From Molothrus aeneus (Eukaryota > Chordata > Aves > Passeriformes > Icteridae): a DNA stretch of 64,000 nt. The DNA is taken from NCBI RefSeq assembly GCF_037042795.1, contig NW_027098790.1, forward strand, positions 186,001-250,000, written 5' to 3'. Within the stretch, counting starts at the first letter, position 1; each line of letters opens with the position of its first letter. This document shows, one piece after another, positions 1-12,240 of the stretch. The notes under the pieces are model-generated. The model was not told where the DNA came from. It saw nothing but the letters and a program-made list of their open reading frames with translations, and searched no databases. Made by a program: the position numbers and the translations under genes.

Positions 1-175
1 TCCCAAAGGCGAAGATGCAAGCTGCAGCACACAGGCACAGTGTGGGCAGCCTTCAGACTTCGAGAAAACAGTACTTTACCACTCTCCTGCCTTTTCCATG
101 GTTATTCTATTGGAAAAGAACGAGTTTTGGACAACTACCTTTCATTCTTGCCAAACTCTTTGCAGACCCCCGTGC

Positions 176-606
176 AAGCTTTAGAACAAGATTTTGGATG
201 TTTTCTTTCCTGGCAGAGTTTCTCCTTGCAAGATATGGTGGAAAAGCTTTTTGCTGAGTGTAGAGCGGCAAGACACGCAGAAGACGCAGATACGCAGCTC
301 TCCGAAGCTAAGTGCCGGTCCTGGGCTTCTTTCGGCACAAACCGCTCTCAGGAGCTCCCTGCGCTCACCACAATGCTCTGTGTGCGAAGAAGCCGCTTCT
401 TCGCCTCCGGGAGAATCGGCGAGCGGCAGCTTCCCAAAGGCGAAGATGCAAGCTGCAGCACGCAGGCACAGTGTGGGCAGCCTTCAGACTTCGAGAAAAC
501 AGTACTTTACCACTCTCCTGCCTTTTCCATGGTTATTCTATTGGAAAAGAACGAGTTTTGGACAACTACCTTTCATTCTTGCCAAACTCTTTGCAGACCC
601 CCGTGC
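176..606 (+). repeat. Representative 431-bp monomer
   Basis: I use the HindIII site as an arbitrary unit boundary. Landmarks in this copy: HindIII AAGCTT at 176-181; a second HindIII site inside the palindrome AAAAGCTTTT at 242-251; SacI at 352-357; a 10+1+10 bp dyad at 384-404; an inverted pair GCAGCTT/AAGCTGC at 426-432 and 450-456 with a 17-base loop; PstI at 453-458; ScaI at 501-506; NcoI at 527-532. HindIII should therefore give 68- and 363-bp fragments, while SacI, PstI, ScaI or NcoI should give a 431-bp ladder. Most other monomers also carry a SmaI site, but this copy has lost it (CCTGGG). The recurrent variant sites are gaaCaag/gaaGaag, tttTgctg/tttGgctg, cctCcggg/cctGcggg/cctCctgg, gcaAcacag-type changes (cacacagg/cacgcagg), and gacttAgag/gacttCgag. 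Confidence 0.95.
384..404. other. Perfect dyad in the satellite monomer (first full copy)
   Basis: The arms GCGAAGAAGC and GCTTCTTCGC are exact reverse complements separated by one base, so each monomer can in principle form a 10-bp-stem cruciform. The element recurs once per monomer through the array. Eight monomers (for example at 25.38, 26.67, 29.69, 30.98, 32.71, 34.86, 36.16 and 37.88 kb) change only the central base C to A, leaving both arms intact. The arms are broken by length changes in just two monomers, near 19.79 kb and 43.93 kb. Most of the monomer is equally invariant, so conservation alone does not prove selection on the dyad. Confidence 0.9.
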
Positions 607-3600
607 AAGCTTTAGAACAAGATTTTGGATGTTTTCTTTCCTGGCAGAGTTTCTCCTTGCAAGATATGGTGGAAAAGCTTTTTGCTGAGTGTAGAGCGGC
701 AAGACACGCAGAAGACGCAGATACGCAGCTCTCCGAAGCTAAGTGCCGGTCCCGGGCTTCTTTCGGCACAAACCGCTCTCAGGAGCTCCCTGCGCTCGCC
801 ACAATGCTCTGTGTGCGAAGAAGCCGCTTCTTCGCCTCCGGGAGAATCGGCGAGCGGCAGCTTCCCAAAGGCGAAGATGCAAGCTGCAGCACGCAGGCAC
901 AGTGTGGGCAGCCTTCAGACTTAGAGAAAACAGTACTTTACCACTCTCCTGCCTTTTCCATGGTTATTCTATTGGAAAAGAACGAGTTTTGGACAACTAC
1001 CTTTCATTCTTGCCAAACTCTTTGCAGACCCCCGTGCAAGCTTTAGAACAAGATTTTGGATGTTTTCTTTCCTGGCAGAGTTTCTCCTTGCAAGATATGG
1101 TGGAAAAGCTTTTTGCTGAGTGTAGAGCGGCAAGACACGCAGAAGACGCAGATACGCAGCTCTCCGAAGCTAAGTGCCGGTCCCGGGCTTCTTTCGGCAC
1201 AAACCGCTCTCAGGAGCTCCCTGCGCTCGCCACAATGCTCTGTGTGCGAAGAAGCCGCTTCTTCGCCTCCGGGAGAATCGGCGAGCGGCAGCTTCCCAAA
1301 GGCGAAGATGCAAGCTGCAGCACGCAGGCACAGTGTGGGCAGCCTTCAGACTTAGAGAAAACAGTACTTTACCACTCTCCTGCCTTTTCCATGGTTATTC
1401 TATTGGAAAAGAACGAGTTTTGGACAACTACCTTTCATTTTTGCCAAACTCTTTGCAGACCCCCGTGCAAGCTTTAGAAGAAGATTTTGGATGTTTTCTT
1501 TCCTGGCAGAGTTTCTCCTTGCAAGATATGGTGGAAAAGCTTTTTGCTGAGTGTAGAGCGGCAAGACACGCAGAAGACGCAGATACGCAGCTCTCCGAAG
1601 CTAAGTGCCGGTCCCGGGCTTCTTTCGGCACAAACCGCTCTCAGGAGCTCCCTGCGCTCGCCACAATGCTCTGTGTGCGAAGAAGCCGCTTCTTCGCCTC
1701 CGGGAGAATCGGCGAGCGGCAGCTTCCCAAAGGCGAAGATGCAAGCTGCAGCACACAGGCACAGTGTGGGCAGCCTTCAGACTTAGAGAAAACAGTACTT
1801 TACCACTCTCCTGCCTTTTCCATGGTTATTCTATTGGAAAAGAACGAGTTTTGGACAACTACCTTTCATTCTTGCCAAACTCTTTGCAGACCCCCGTGCA
1901 AGCTTTAGAAGAAGATTTTGGATGTTTTCTTTCCTGGCAGAGTTTCTCCTTGCAAGATATGGTGGAAAAGCTTTTTGCTGAGTGTAGAGCGGCAAGACAC
2001 GCAGAAGACGCAGATACGCAGCTCTCCGAAGCTAAGTGCCGGTCCCGGGCTTCTTTCGGCACAAACCGCTCTCAGGAGCTCCCTGCGCTCGCCACAATGC
2101 TCTGTGTGCGAAGAAGCCGCTTCTTCGCCTCCGGGAGAATCGGCGAGCGGCAGCTTCCCAAAGGCGAAGATGCAAGCTGCAGCACGCAGGCACAGTGTGG
2201 GCAGCCTTCAGACTTAGAGAAAACAGTACTTTACCACTCTCCTGCCTTTTCCATGGTTATTCTATTGGAAAAGAACGAGTTTTGGACAACTACCTTTCAT
2301 TCTTGCCAAACGCTTTGCAGACCCCCTTGCAAGCTTTAGAACAAGATTTTGGATGTTTTCTTTCCTGGCAGAGTTTCTCCTTGCAAGATATGGTGGAAAA
2401 GCTTTTTGCTGAGTGTAGAGCGGCAAGACACGCAGAAGACGCAGATACGCAGCTCTCCGAAGCTAAGTGCCGGTCCCGGGCTTCTTTCGGCACAAACCGC
2501 TCTCAGGAGCTCCCTGCGCTCGCCACAATGCTCTGTGTGCGAAGAAGCCGCTTCTTCGCCTCCGGGAGAATCGGCGAGCGGCAGCTTCCCAAAGGCGAAG
2601 ATGCAAGCTGCAGCACACAGGCACAGTGTGGGCAGCCTTCAGACTTCGAGAAAACAGTACTTTACCACTCTCCTGCCTTTTCCATGGTTATTCTATTGGA
2701 AAAGAACGAGTTTTGGACAACTACCTTTCATTCTTGCCAAACTCTTTGCAGACCCCCGTGCAAGCTTTAGAACAAGATTTTGGATGTTTTCTTTCCTGGC
2801 AGAGTTTCTCCTTGCAAGATATGGTGGAAAAGCTTTTTGCTGAGTGTAGAGCGGCAAGACACGCAGAAGACGCAGATACGCAGCTCTCCGAAGCTAAGTG
2901 CCGGTCCCGGGCTTCTTTCGGCACAAACCGCTCTCAGGAGCTCCCTGCGCTCGCCACAATGCTCTGTGTGCGAAGAAGCCGCTTCTTCGCCTCCGGGAGA
3001 ATCGGCGAGCGGCAGCTTCCCAAAGGCGAAGATGCAAGCTGCAGCACGCAGGCACAGTGTGGGCAGCCTTCAGACTTAGAGAAAACAGTACTTTACCACT
3101 CTCCTGCCTTTTCCATGGTTATTCTATTGGAAAAGAACGAGTTTTGGACAACTACCTTTCATTCTTGCCAAACTCTTTGCAGACCCCCGTGCAAGCTTTA
3201 GAAGAAGATTTTGGATGTTTTCTTTCCTGGCAGAGTTTCTCCTTGCAAGATATGGTGGAAAAGCTTTTTGCTGAGTGTAGAGCGGCAAGACACGCAGAAG
3301 ACGCAGATACGCAGCTCTCCGAAGCTAAGTGCCGGTCCCGGGCTTCTTTCGGCACAAACCGCTCTCAGGAGCTCCCTGCGCTCGCCACAATGCTCTGTGT
3401 GCGAAGAAGCCGCTTCTTCGCCTCCGGGAGAATCGGCGAGCGGCAGCTTCCCAAAGGCGAAGATGCAAGCTGCAGCACGCAGGCACAGTGTGGGCAGCCT
3501 TCAGACTTCGAGAAAACAGTACTTTACCACTCTCCTGCCTTTTCCATGGTTATTCTATTGGAAAAGAACGAGTTTTGGACAACTACCTTTCATTCTTGCC

Positions 3601-6600
3601 AAACTCTTTGCAGACCCCCGTGCAAGCTTTAGAAGAAGATTTTGGATGTTTTCTTTCCTGGCAGAGTTTCTCCTTGCAAGATATGGTGGAAAAGCTTTTT
3701 GCTGAGTGTAGAGCGGCAAGACACGCAGAAGACGCAGATACGCAGCTCTCCGAAGCTAAGTGCCGGTCCCGGGCTTCTTTCGGCACAAACCGCTCTCAGG
3801 AGCTCCCTGCGCTCGCCACAATGCTCTGTGTGCGAAGAAGCCGCTTCTTCGCCTCCGGGAGAATCGGCGAGCGGCAGCTTCCCAAAGGCGAAGATGCAAG
3901 CTGCAGCACGCAGGCACAGTGTGGGCAGCCTTCAGACTTAGAGAAAACAGTACTTTACCACTCTCCTGCCTTTTCCATGGTTATTCTATTGGAAAAGAAC
4001 GAGTTTTGGACAACTACCTTTCATTCTTGCCAAACGCTTTGCAGACCCCCTTGCAAGCTTTAGAACAAGATTTTGGATGTTTTCTTTCCTGGCAGAGTTT
4101 CTCCTTGCAAGATATGGTGGAAAAGCTTTTTGCTGAGTGTAGAGCGGCAAGACACGCAGAAGACGCAGATACGCAGCTCTCCGAAGCTAAGTGCCGGTCC
4201 CGGGCTTCTTTCGGCACAAACCGCTCTCAGGAGCTCCCTGCGCTCGCCACAATGCTCTGTGTGCGAAGAAGCCGCTTCTTCGCCTCCGGGAGAATCGGCG
4301 AGCGGCAGCTTCCCAAAGGCGAAGATGCAAGCTGCAGCACACAGGCACAGTGTGGGCAGCCTTCAGACTTCGAGAAAACAGTACTTTACCACTCTCCTGC
4401 CTTTTCCATGGTTATTCTATTGGAAAAGAACGAGTTTTGGACAACTACCTTTCATTCTTGCCAAACTCTTTGCAGACCCCCGTGCAAGCTTTAGAAGAAG
4501 ATTTTGGATGTTTTCTTTCCTGGCAGAGTTTCTCCTTGCAAGATATGGTGGAAAAGCTTTTTGCTGAGTGTAGAGCGGCAAGACACGCAGAAGACGCAGA
4601 TACGCAGCTCTCCGAAGCTAAGTGCCGGTCCCGGGCTTCTTTCGGCACAAACCGCTCTCAGGAGCTCCCTGCGCTCGCCACAATGCTCTGTGTGCGAAGA
4701 AGCCGCTTCTTCGCCTCCGGGAGAATCGGCGAGCGGCAGCTTCCCAAAGGCGAAGATGCAAGCTGCAGCACACAGGCACAGTGTGGGCAGCCTTCAGACT
4801 TCGAGAAAACAGTACTTTACCACTCTCCTGCCTTTTCCATGGTTATTCTATTGGAAAAGAACGAGTTTTGGACAACTACCTTTCATTCTTGCCAAACTCT
4901 TTGCAGACCCCCGTGCAAGCTTTAGAACAAGATTTTGGATGTTTTCTTTCCTGGCAGAGTTTCTCCTTGCAAGATATGGTGGAAAAGCTTTTTGCTGAGT
5001 GTAGAGCGGCAAGACACGCAGAAGACGCAGATACGCAGCTCTCCGAAGCTAAGTGCCGGTCCCGGGCTTCTTTCGGCACAAACCGCTCTCAGGAGCTCCC
5101 TGCGCTCACCACAATGCTCTGTGTGCGAAGAAGCCGCTTCTTCGCCTCCGGGAGAATCGGCGAGCGGCAGCTTCCCAAAGGCGAAGATGCAAGCTGCAGC
5201 ACGCAGGCACAGTGTGGGCAGCCTTCAGACTTAGAGAAAACAGTACTTTACCACTCTCCTGCCTTTTCCATGGTTATTCTATTGGAAAAGAACGAGTTTT
5301 GGACAACTACCTTTCATTCTTGCCAAACTCTTTGCAGACCCCCGTGCAAGCTTTAGAACAAGATTTTGGATGTTTTCTTTCCTGGCAGAGTTTCTCCTTG
5401 CAAGATATGGTGGAAAAGCTTTTTGCTGAGTGTAGAGCGGCAAGACACGCAGAAGACGCAGATACGCAGCTCTCCGAAGCTAAGTGCCGGTGCCGGGCTT
5501 CTTTCGGCACAAACCGCTCTCAGGAGCTCCCTGCGCTCGCCACAATGCTCTGTGTGCGAAGAAGCCGCTTCTTCGCCTCCGGGAGAATCGGCGAGCGGCA
5601 GCTTCCCAAAGGCGAAGATGCAAGCTGCAGCACGCAGGCACAGTGTGGGCAGCCTTCAGACTTAGAGAAAACAGTACTTTACCACTCTCCTGCCTTTTCC
5701 ATGGTTATTCTATTGGAAAAGAACGAGTTTTGGACAACTACCTTTCATTCTTGCCAAACTCTTTGCAGACCCCCGTGCAAGCTTTAGAACAAGATTTTGG
5801 ATGTTTTCTTTCCTGGCAGAGTTTCTCCTTGCAAGATATGGTGGAAAAGCTTTTTGCTGAGTGTAGAGCGGCAAGACACGCAGAAGACGCAGATACGCAG
5901 CTCTCCGAAGCTAAGTGCCGGTCCCGGGCTTCTTTCGGCACAAACCGCTCTCAGGAGCTCCCTGCGCTCGCCACAATGCTCTGTGTGCGAAGAAGCCGCT
6001 TCTTCGCCTCCGGGAGAATCGGCGAGCGGCAGCTTCCCAAAGGCGAAGATGCAAGCTGCAGCACGCAGGCACAGTGTGGGCAGCCTTCAGACTTAGAGAA
6101 AACAGTACTTTACCACTCTCCTGCCTTTTCCATGGTTATTCTATTGGAAAAGAACGAGTTTTGGACAACTACCTTTCATTCTTGCCAAACTCTTTGCAGA
6201 CCCCCGTGCAAGCTTTAGAACAAGATTTTGGATGTTTTCTTTCCTGGCAGAGTTTCTCTTTGCAAGATATGGTGGAAAAGCTTTTTGCTGAGTGTAGAGC
6301 GGCAAGACACGCAGAAGACGCAGATACGCAGCTCTCCGAAGCTAAGTGCCGGTCCCGGGCTTCTTTCGGCACAAACCGCTCTCAGGAGCTCCCTGCGCTC
6401 GCCACAATGCTCTGTGTGCGAAGAAGCCGCTTCTTCGCCTCCGGGAGAATCGGCGAGCGGCAGCTTCCCAAAGGCGAAGATGCAAGCTGCAGCACGCAGG
6501 CACAGTGTGGGCAGCCTTCAGACTTCGAGAAAACAGTACTTTACCACTCTCCTGCCTTTTCCATGGTTATTCTATTGGAAAAGAACGAGTTTTGGACAAC

Positions 6601-7146
6601 TACCTTTCATTCTTGCCAAACTCTTTGCAGACCCCCGTGCAAGCTTTAGAACAAGATTTTGGATGTTTTCTTTCCTGGCAGAGTTTCTCCTTGCAAGATA
6701 TGGTGGAGAAGCTTTTGGCTGAGTGTAGAGCGGCAAGACACGCAGAAGACGCAGATACGCAGCTCTCCGAAGCTAAGTGCCGGTCCCGGGCTTCTTTCGG
6801 CACAAACCGCTCTCAGGAGCTCCCTGCGCTCGCCACAATGCTCTGTGTGCGAAGAAGCCGCTTCTTCGCCTCCGGGAGAATCGGCGAGCGGCAGCTTCCC
6901 AAAGGCGAAGATGCAAGCTGCAGCACGCAGGCACAGTGTGGGCAGCCTTCAGACTTAGAGAAAACAGTACTTTACCACTCTCCTGCCTTTTCCATGGTTA
7001 TTCTATTGGAAAAGAACGAGTTTTGGACAACTACCTTTCATTCTTGCCAAACTCTTTGCAGACCCCCGTGCAAGCTTTAGAACAAGATTTTGGATGTTTT
7101 CTTTCCTGGCAGAGTTTCTCCTTGCAAGATATGGTGGAAAAGCTTT

Positions 7147-10100
7147 TGGCTGAGTGTAGAGCGGCAAGACACGCAGAAGACGCAGATACGCAGCTCTCCG
7201 AAGCTAAGTGCCGGTCCCGGGCTTCTTTCGGCACAAACCGCTCTCAGGAGCTCCCTGCGCTCGCCACAATGCTCTGTGTGCGAAGAAGCCGCTTCTTCGC
7301 CTCCGGGAGAATCGGCGAGCGGCAGCTTCCCAAAGGCGAAGATGCAAGCTGCAGCACACAGGCACAGTGTGGGCAGCCTTCAGACTTAGAGAAAACAGTA
7401 CTTTACCACTCTCCTGCCTTTTCCATGGTTATTCTATTGGAAAAGAACGAGTTTTGGACAACTACCTTTCATTTTTGCCAAACTCTTTGCAGACCCCCGT
7501 GCAAGCTTTAGAACAAGATTTTGGATGTTTTCTTTCCTGGCAGAGTTTCTCCTTGCAAGATATGGTGGAAAAGCTTTTGGCTGAGTGTAGAGCGGCAAGA
7601 CACGCAGAAGACGCAGATACGCAGCTCTCCGAAGCTAAGTGCCGGTCCCGGGCTTCTTTCGGCACAAACCGCTCTCAGGAGCTCCCTGCGCTCGCCACAA
7701 TGCTCTGTGTGCGAAGAAGCCGCTTCTTCGCCTCCGGGAGAATCGGCGAGCGGCAGCTTCCCAAAGGCGAAGATGCAAGCTGCAGCACACAGGCACAGTG
7801 TGGGCAGCCTTCAGACTTAGAGAAAACAGTACTTTACCACTCTCCTGCCTTTTCCATGGTTATTCTATTGGAAAAGAACGAGTTTTGGACAACTACCTTT
7901 CATTCTTGCCAAACTCTTTGCAGACCCCCGTGCAAGCTTTAGAACAAGATTTTGGATGTTTTCTTTCCTGGCAGAGTTTCTCCTTGCAAGATATGGTGGA
8001 AAAGCTTTTTGCTGAGTGTAGAGCGGCAAGACACGCAGAAGACGCAGATACGCAGCTCTCCGAAGCTAAGTGCCGGTCCCGGGCTTCTTTCGGCACAAAC
8101 CGCTCTCAGGAGCTCCCTGCGCTCGCCACAATGCTCTGTGTGCGAAGAAGCCGCTTCTTCGCCTCCGGGAGAATCGGCGAGCGGCAGCTTCCCAAAGGCG
8201 AAGATGCAAGCTGCAGCACACAGGCACAGTGTGGGCAGCCTTCAGACTTAGAGAAAACAGTACTTTACCACTCTCCTGCCTTTTCCATGGTTATTCTATT
8301 GGAAAAGAACGAGTTTTGGACAACTACCTTTCATTCTTGCCAAACTCTTTGCAGACCCCCGTGCAAGCTTTAGAACAAGATTTTGGATGTTTTCTTTCCT
8401 GGCAGAGTTTCTCCTTGCAAGATATGGTGGAAAAGCTTTTTGCTGAGTGTAGAGCGGCAAGACACGCAGAAGACGCAGATACGCAGCTCTCCGAAGCTAA
8501 GTGCCGGTCCCGGGCTTCTTTCGGCACAAACCGCTCTCAGGAGCTCCCTGCGCTCGCCACAATGCTCTGTGTGCGAAGAAGCCGCTTCTTCGCCTCCGGG
8601 AGAATCGGCGAGCGGCAGCTTCCCAAAGGCGAAGATGCAAGCTGCAGCACGCAGGCACAGTGTGGGCAGCCTTCAGACTTAGAGAAAACAGTACTTTACC
8701 ACTCTCCTGCCTTTTCCATGGTTATTCTATTGGAAAAGAACGAGTTTTGGACAACTACCTTTCATTCTTGCCAAACTCTTTGCAGACCCCCGTGCAAGCT
8801 TTAGAACAAGATTTTGGATGTTTTCTTTCCTGGCAGAGTTTCTCCTTGCAAGATATGGTGGAAAAGCTTTTTGCTGAGTGTAGAGCGGCAAGACACGCAG
8901 AAGACGCAGATACGCAGCTCTCCGAAGCTAAGTGCCGGTCCCGGGCTTCTTTCGGCACAAACCGCTCTCAGGAGCTCCCTGCGCTCGCCACAATGCTCTG
9001 TGTGCGAAGAAGCCGCTTCTTCGCCTCTGGGAGAATCGGCGAGCGGCAGCTTCCCAAAGGCGAAGATGCAAGCTGCAGCACACAGGCACAGTGTGGGCAG
9101 CCTTCAGACTTCGAGAAAACAGTACTTTACCACTCTCCTGCCTTTTCCATGGTTATTCTATTGGAAAAGAACGAGTTTTGGACAACTACCTTTCATTCTT
9201 GCCAAACTCTTTGCAGACCCCCGTGCAAGCTTTAGAACAAGATTTTGGATGTTTTCTTTCCTGGCAGAGTTTCTCCTTGCAAGATATGGTGGAAAAGCTT
9301 TTGGCTGAGTGTAGAGCGGCAAGACACGCAGAAGACGCAGATACGCAGCTCTCCGAAGCTAAGTGCCGGTCCCGGGCTTCTTTCGGCACAAACCGCTCTC
9401 AGGAGCTCCCTGCGCTCGCCACAATGCTCTGTGTGCGAAGAAGCCGCTTCTTCGCCTCCGGGAGAATCGGCGAGCGGCAGCTTCCCAAAGGCGAAGATGC
9501 AAGCTGCAGCACACAGGCACAGTGTGGGCAGCCTTCAGACTTAGAGAAAACAGTACTTTACCACTCTCCTGCCTTTTCCATGGTTATTCTATTGGAAAAG
9601 AACGAGTTTTGGACAACTACCTTTCATTCTTGCCAAACTCTTTGCAGACCCCCGTGCAAGCTTTAGAAGAAGATTTTGGATGTTTTCTTTCCTGGCAGAG
9701 TTTCTCCTTGCAAGATATGGTGGAAAAGCTTTTTGCTGAGTGTAGAGCGGCAAGACACGCAGAAGACGCAGATACGCAGCTCTCCGAAGCTAAGTGCCGG
9801 TCCCGGGCTTCTTTCGGCACAAACCGCTCTCAGGAGCTCCCTGCGCTCGCCACAATGCTCTGTGTGCGAAGAAGCCGCTTCTTCGCCTCCGGGAGAATCG
9901 GCGAGCGGCAGCTTCCCAAAGGCGAAGATGCAAGCTGCAGCACACAGGCACAGTGTGGGCAGCCTTCAGACTTAGAGAAAACAGTACTTTACCACTCTCC
10001 TGCCTTTTCCATGGTTATTCTATTGGAAAAGAACGAGTTTTGGACAACTACCTTTCATTCTTGCCAAACTCTTTGCAGACCCCCGTGCAAGCTTTAGAAC

Positions 10101-10530
10101 AAGATTTTGGATGTTTTCTTTCCTGGCAGAGTTTCTCCTTGCAAGATATGGTGGAAAAGCTTTTTGCTGAGTGTAGAGCGGCAAGACACGCAGAAGACGC
10201 AGATACGCAGCTCTCCGAAGCTAAGTGCCGGTCCCGGGCTTCTTTCGGCACAAACCGCTCTCAGGAGCTCCCTGCGCTCGCCACAATGCTCTGTGTGCGA
10301 AGAAGCCGCTTCTTCGCCTCCGGGAGAATCGGCGAGCGGCAGCTTCCCAAAGGCGAAGATGCAAGCTGCAGCACACAGGCACAGTGTGGGCAGCATTCAG
10401 ACTTAGAGAAAACAGTACTTTACCACTCTCCTGCCTTTTCCATGGTTATTCTATTGGAAAAGAACGAGTTTTGGACAACTACCTTTCATTCTTGCCAAAC
10501 TCTTTGCAGACCCCCGTGCAAGCTTTAGAA
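7147..10530 (+). repeat. Satellite segment duplicated 14.2 kb away (copy 1)
   Basis: This run of about eight monomers shares an ordered set of variants with 21,369-24,751 at a constant offset of 14,222 bp, or 33 monomers less one base (14,221 after a one-base deletion in copy 2). Shared markers include the tttGgctg sites at 7,147 and 7,578, CATTTTTGCC near 7,471, the next tttGgctg at 9,301, gacttCgag near 9,112, gaaGaag near 9,668 and 10,530, and gcagcAttc at 10,395. The match fails to the left at the 6,716 marker and to the right at a private variant at 10,752. Confidence 0.75.
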
Positions 10531-12240
10531 GAAGATTTTGGATGTTTTCTTTCCTGGCAGAGTTTCTCCTTGCAAGATATGGTGGAAAAGCTTTTTGCTG
10601 AGTGTAGAGCGGCAAGACACGCAGAAGACGCAGATACGCAGCTCTCCGAAGCTAAGTGCCGGTCCCGGGCTTCTTTCGGCACAAACCGCTCTCAGGAGCT
10701 CCCTGCGCTCGCCACAATGCTCTGTGTGCGAAGAAGCCGCTTCTTCGCCTCCAGGAGAATCGGCGAGCGGCAGCTTCCCAAAGGCGAAGATGCAAGCTGC
10801 AGCACGCAGGCACAGTGTGGGCAGCCTTCAGACTTAGAGAAAACAGTACTTTACCACTCTCCTGCCTTTTCCATGGTTATTCTATTGGAAAAGAACGAGT
10901 TTTGGACAACTACCTTTCATTCTTGCCAAACTCTTTGCAGACCCCCGTGCAAGCTTTAGAACAAGATTTTGGATGTTTTCTTTCCTGGCAGAGTTTCTCC
11001 TTGCAAGATATGGTGGAAAAGCTTTTTGCTGAGTGTAGAGCGGCAAGACACGCAGAAGACGCAGATACGCAGCTCTCCGAAGCTAAGTGCCGGTCCCGGG
11101 CTTCTTTCGGCACAAACCGCTCTCAGGAGCTCCCTGCGCTCGCCACAATGCTCTGTGTGCGAAGAAGCCGCTTCTTCGCCTCCGGGAGAATCGGCGAGCG
11201 GCAGCTTCCCAAAGGCGAAGATGCAAGCTGCAGCACACAGGCACAGTGTGGGCAGCCTTCAGACTTAGAGAAAACAGTACTTTACCACTCTCCTGCCTTT
11301 TCCATGGTTATTCTATTGGAAAAGAATGAGTTTTGGACAACTACCTTTCATTCTTGCCAAACTCTTTGCAGACCCCCGTGCAAGCTTTAGAACAAGATTT
11401 TGGATGTTTTCTTTCCTGGCAGAGTTTCTCCTTGCAAGATATGGTGGAAAAGCTTTTTGCTGAGTGTAGAACGGCAAGACACGCAGAAGACGCAGATACG
11501 CAGCTCTCCGAAGCTAAGTGCCGGTCCCGGGCTTCTTTCGGCACAAACCGCTCTCAGGAGCTCCCTGCGCTCGCCACAATGCTCTGTGTGCGAAGAAGCC
11601 GCTTCTTCGCCTCCGGGAGAATCGGCGAGCGGCAGCTTCCCAAAGGCGAAGATGCAAGCTGCAGCACACAGGCACAGTGTGGGCAGCCTTCAGACTTAGA
11701 GAAAACAGTACTTTACCACTCTCCTGCCTTTTCCATGGTTATTCTATTGGAAAAGAACGAGTTTTGGACAACTACCTTTCATTCTTGCCAAACTCTTTGC
11801 AGACCCCCGTGCAAGCTTTAGAACAAGATTTTGGATGTTTTCTTTCCTGGCAGAGTTTCTCCTTGCAAGATATGGTGGAAAAGCTTTTTGCTGAGTGTAG
11901 AGCGGCAAGACACGCAGAAGACGCAGATACGCAGCTCTCCGAAGCTAAGTGCCGGTCCCGGGCTTCTTTCGGCACAAACCGCTCTCAGGAGCTCCCTGCG
12001 CTCGCCACAATGCTCTGTGTGCGAAGAAGCCGCTTCTTCGCCTCCGGGAGAATCGGCGAGCGGCAGCTTCCCAAAGGCGAAGATGCAAGCTGCAGCACGC
12101 AGGCACAGTGTGGGCAGCCTTCAGACTTCGAGAAAACAGTACTTTACCACTCTCCTGCCTTTTCCATGGTTATTCTATTGGAAAAGAACGAGTTTTGGAC
12201 AACTACCTTTCATTCTTGCCAAACTCTTTGCAGACCCCCT
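10395..12240 (+). repeat. Eight-monomer-period duplication, copy 1
   Basis: Rare variants at 10,395 (gcagcAttc), 11,327 (aagaaTgag), 11,471 (gtagaAcgg) and 12,240 (cccccTtgc) recur in the same order exactly 3,448 bp (8 x 431) downstream. Private changes such as the one at 10,752 show that the two copies have since diverged. Confidence 0.75.

Noticed and set aside
330..346. CENP-B-box-like TTTCGGCACAAACCGCT in each monomer
   Set aside because: It has TTCG and the central A but CCGC instead of CGGG, so two of the nine core positions fail; no basis for calling a CENP-B site.
176..606. CRISPR-like repeat/spacer organisation
   Set aside because: The repeat is a continuous 431-bp unit with no unique spacers, and the context is eukaryotic.
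312..1046. Repeated 244-codon plus-strand frames (and 164-, 99- and 67-codon frames), one set per monomer
   Set aside because: They recur with the 431-bp period, several frames and both strands are open over the same bases, every frame shifts between monomers, and single-base indels simply switch frames. No protein family is recognisable.
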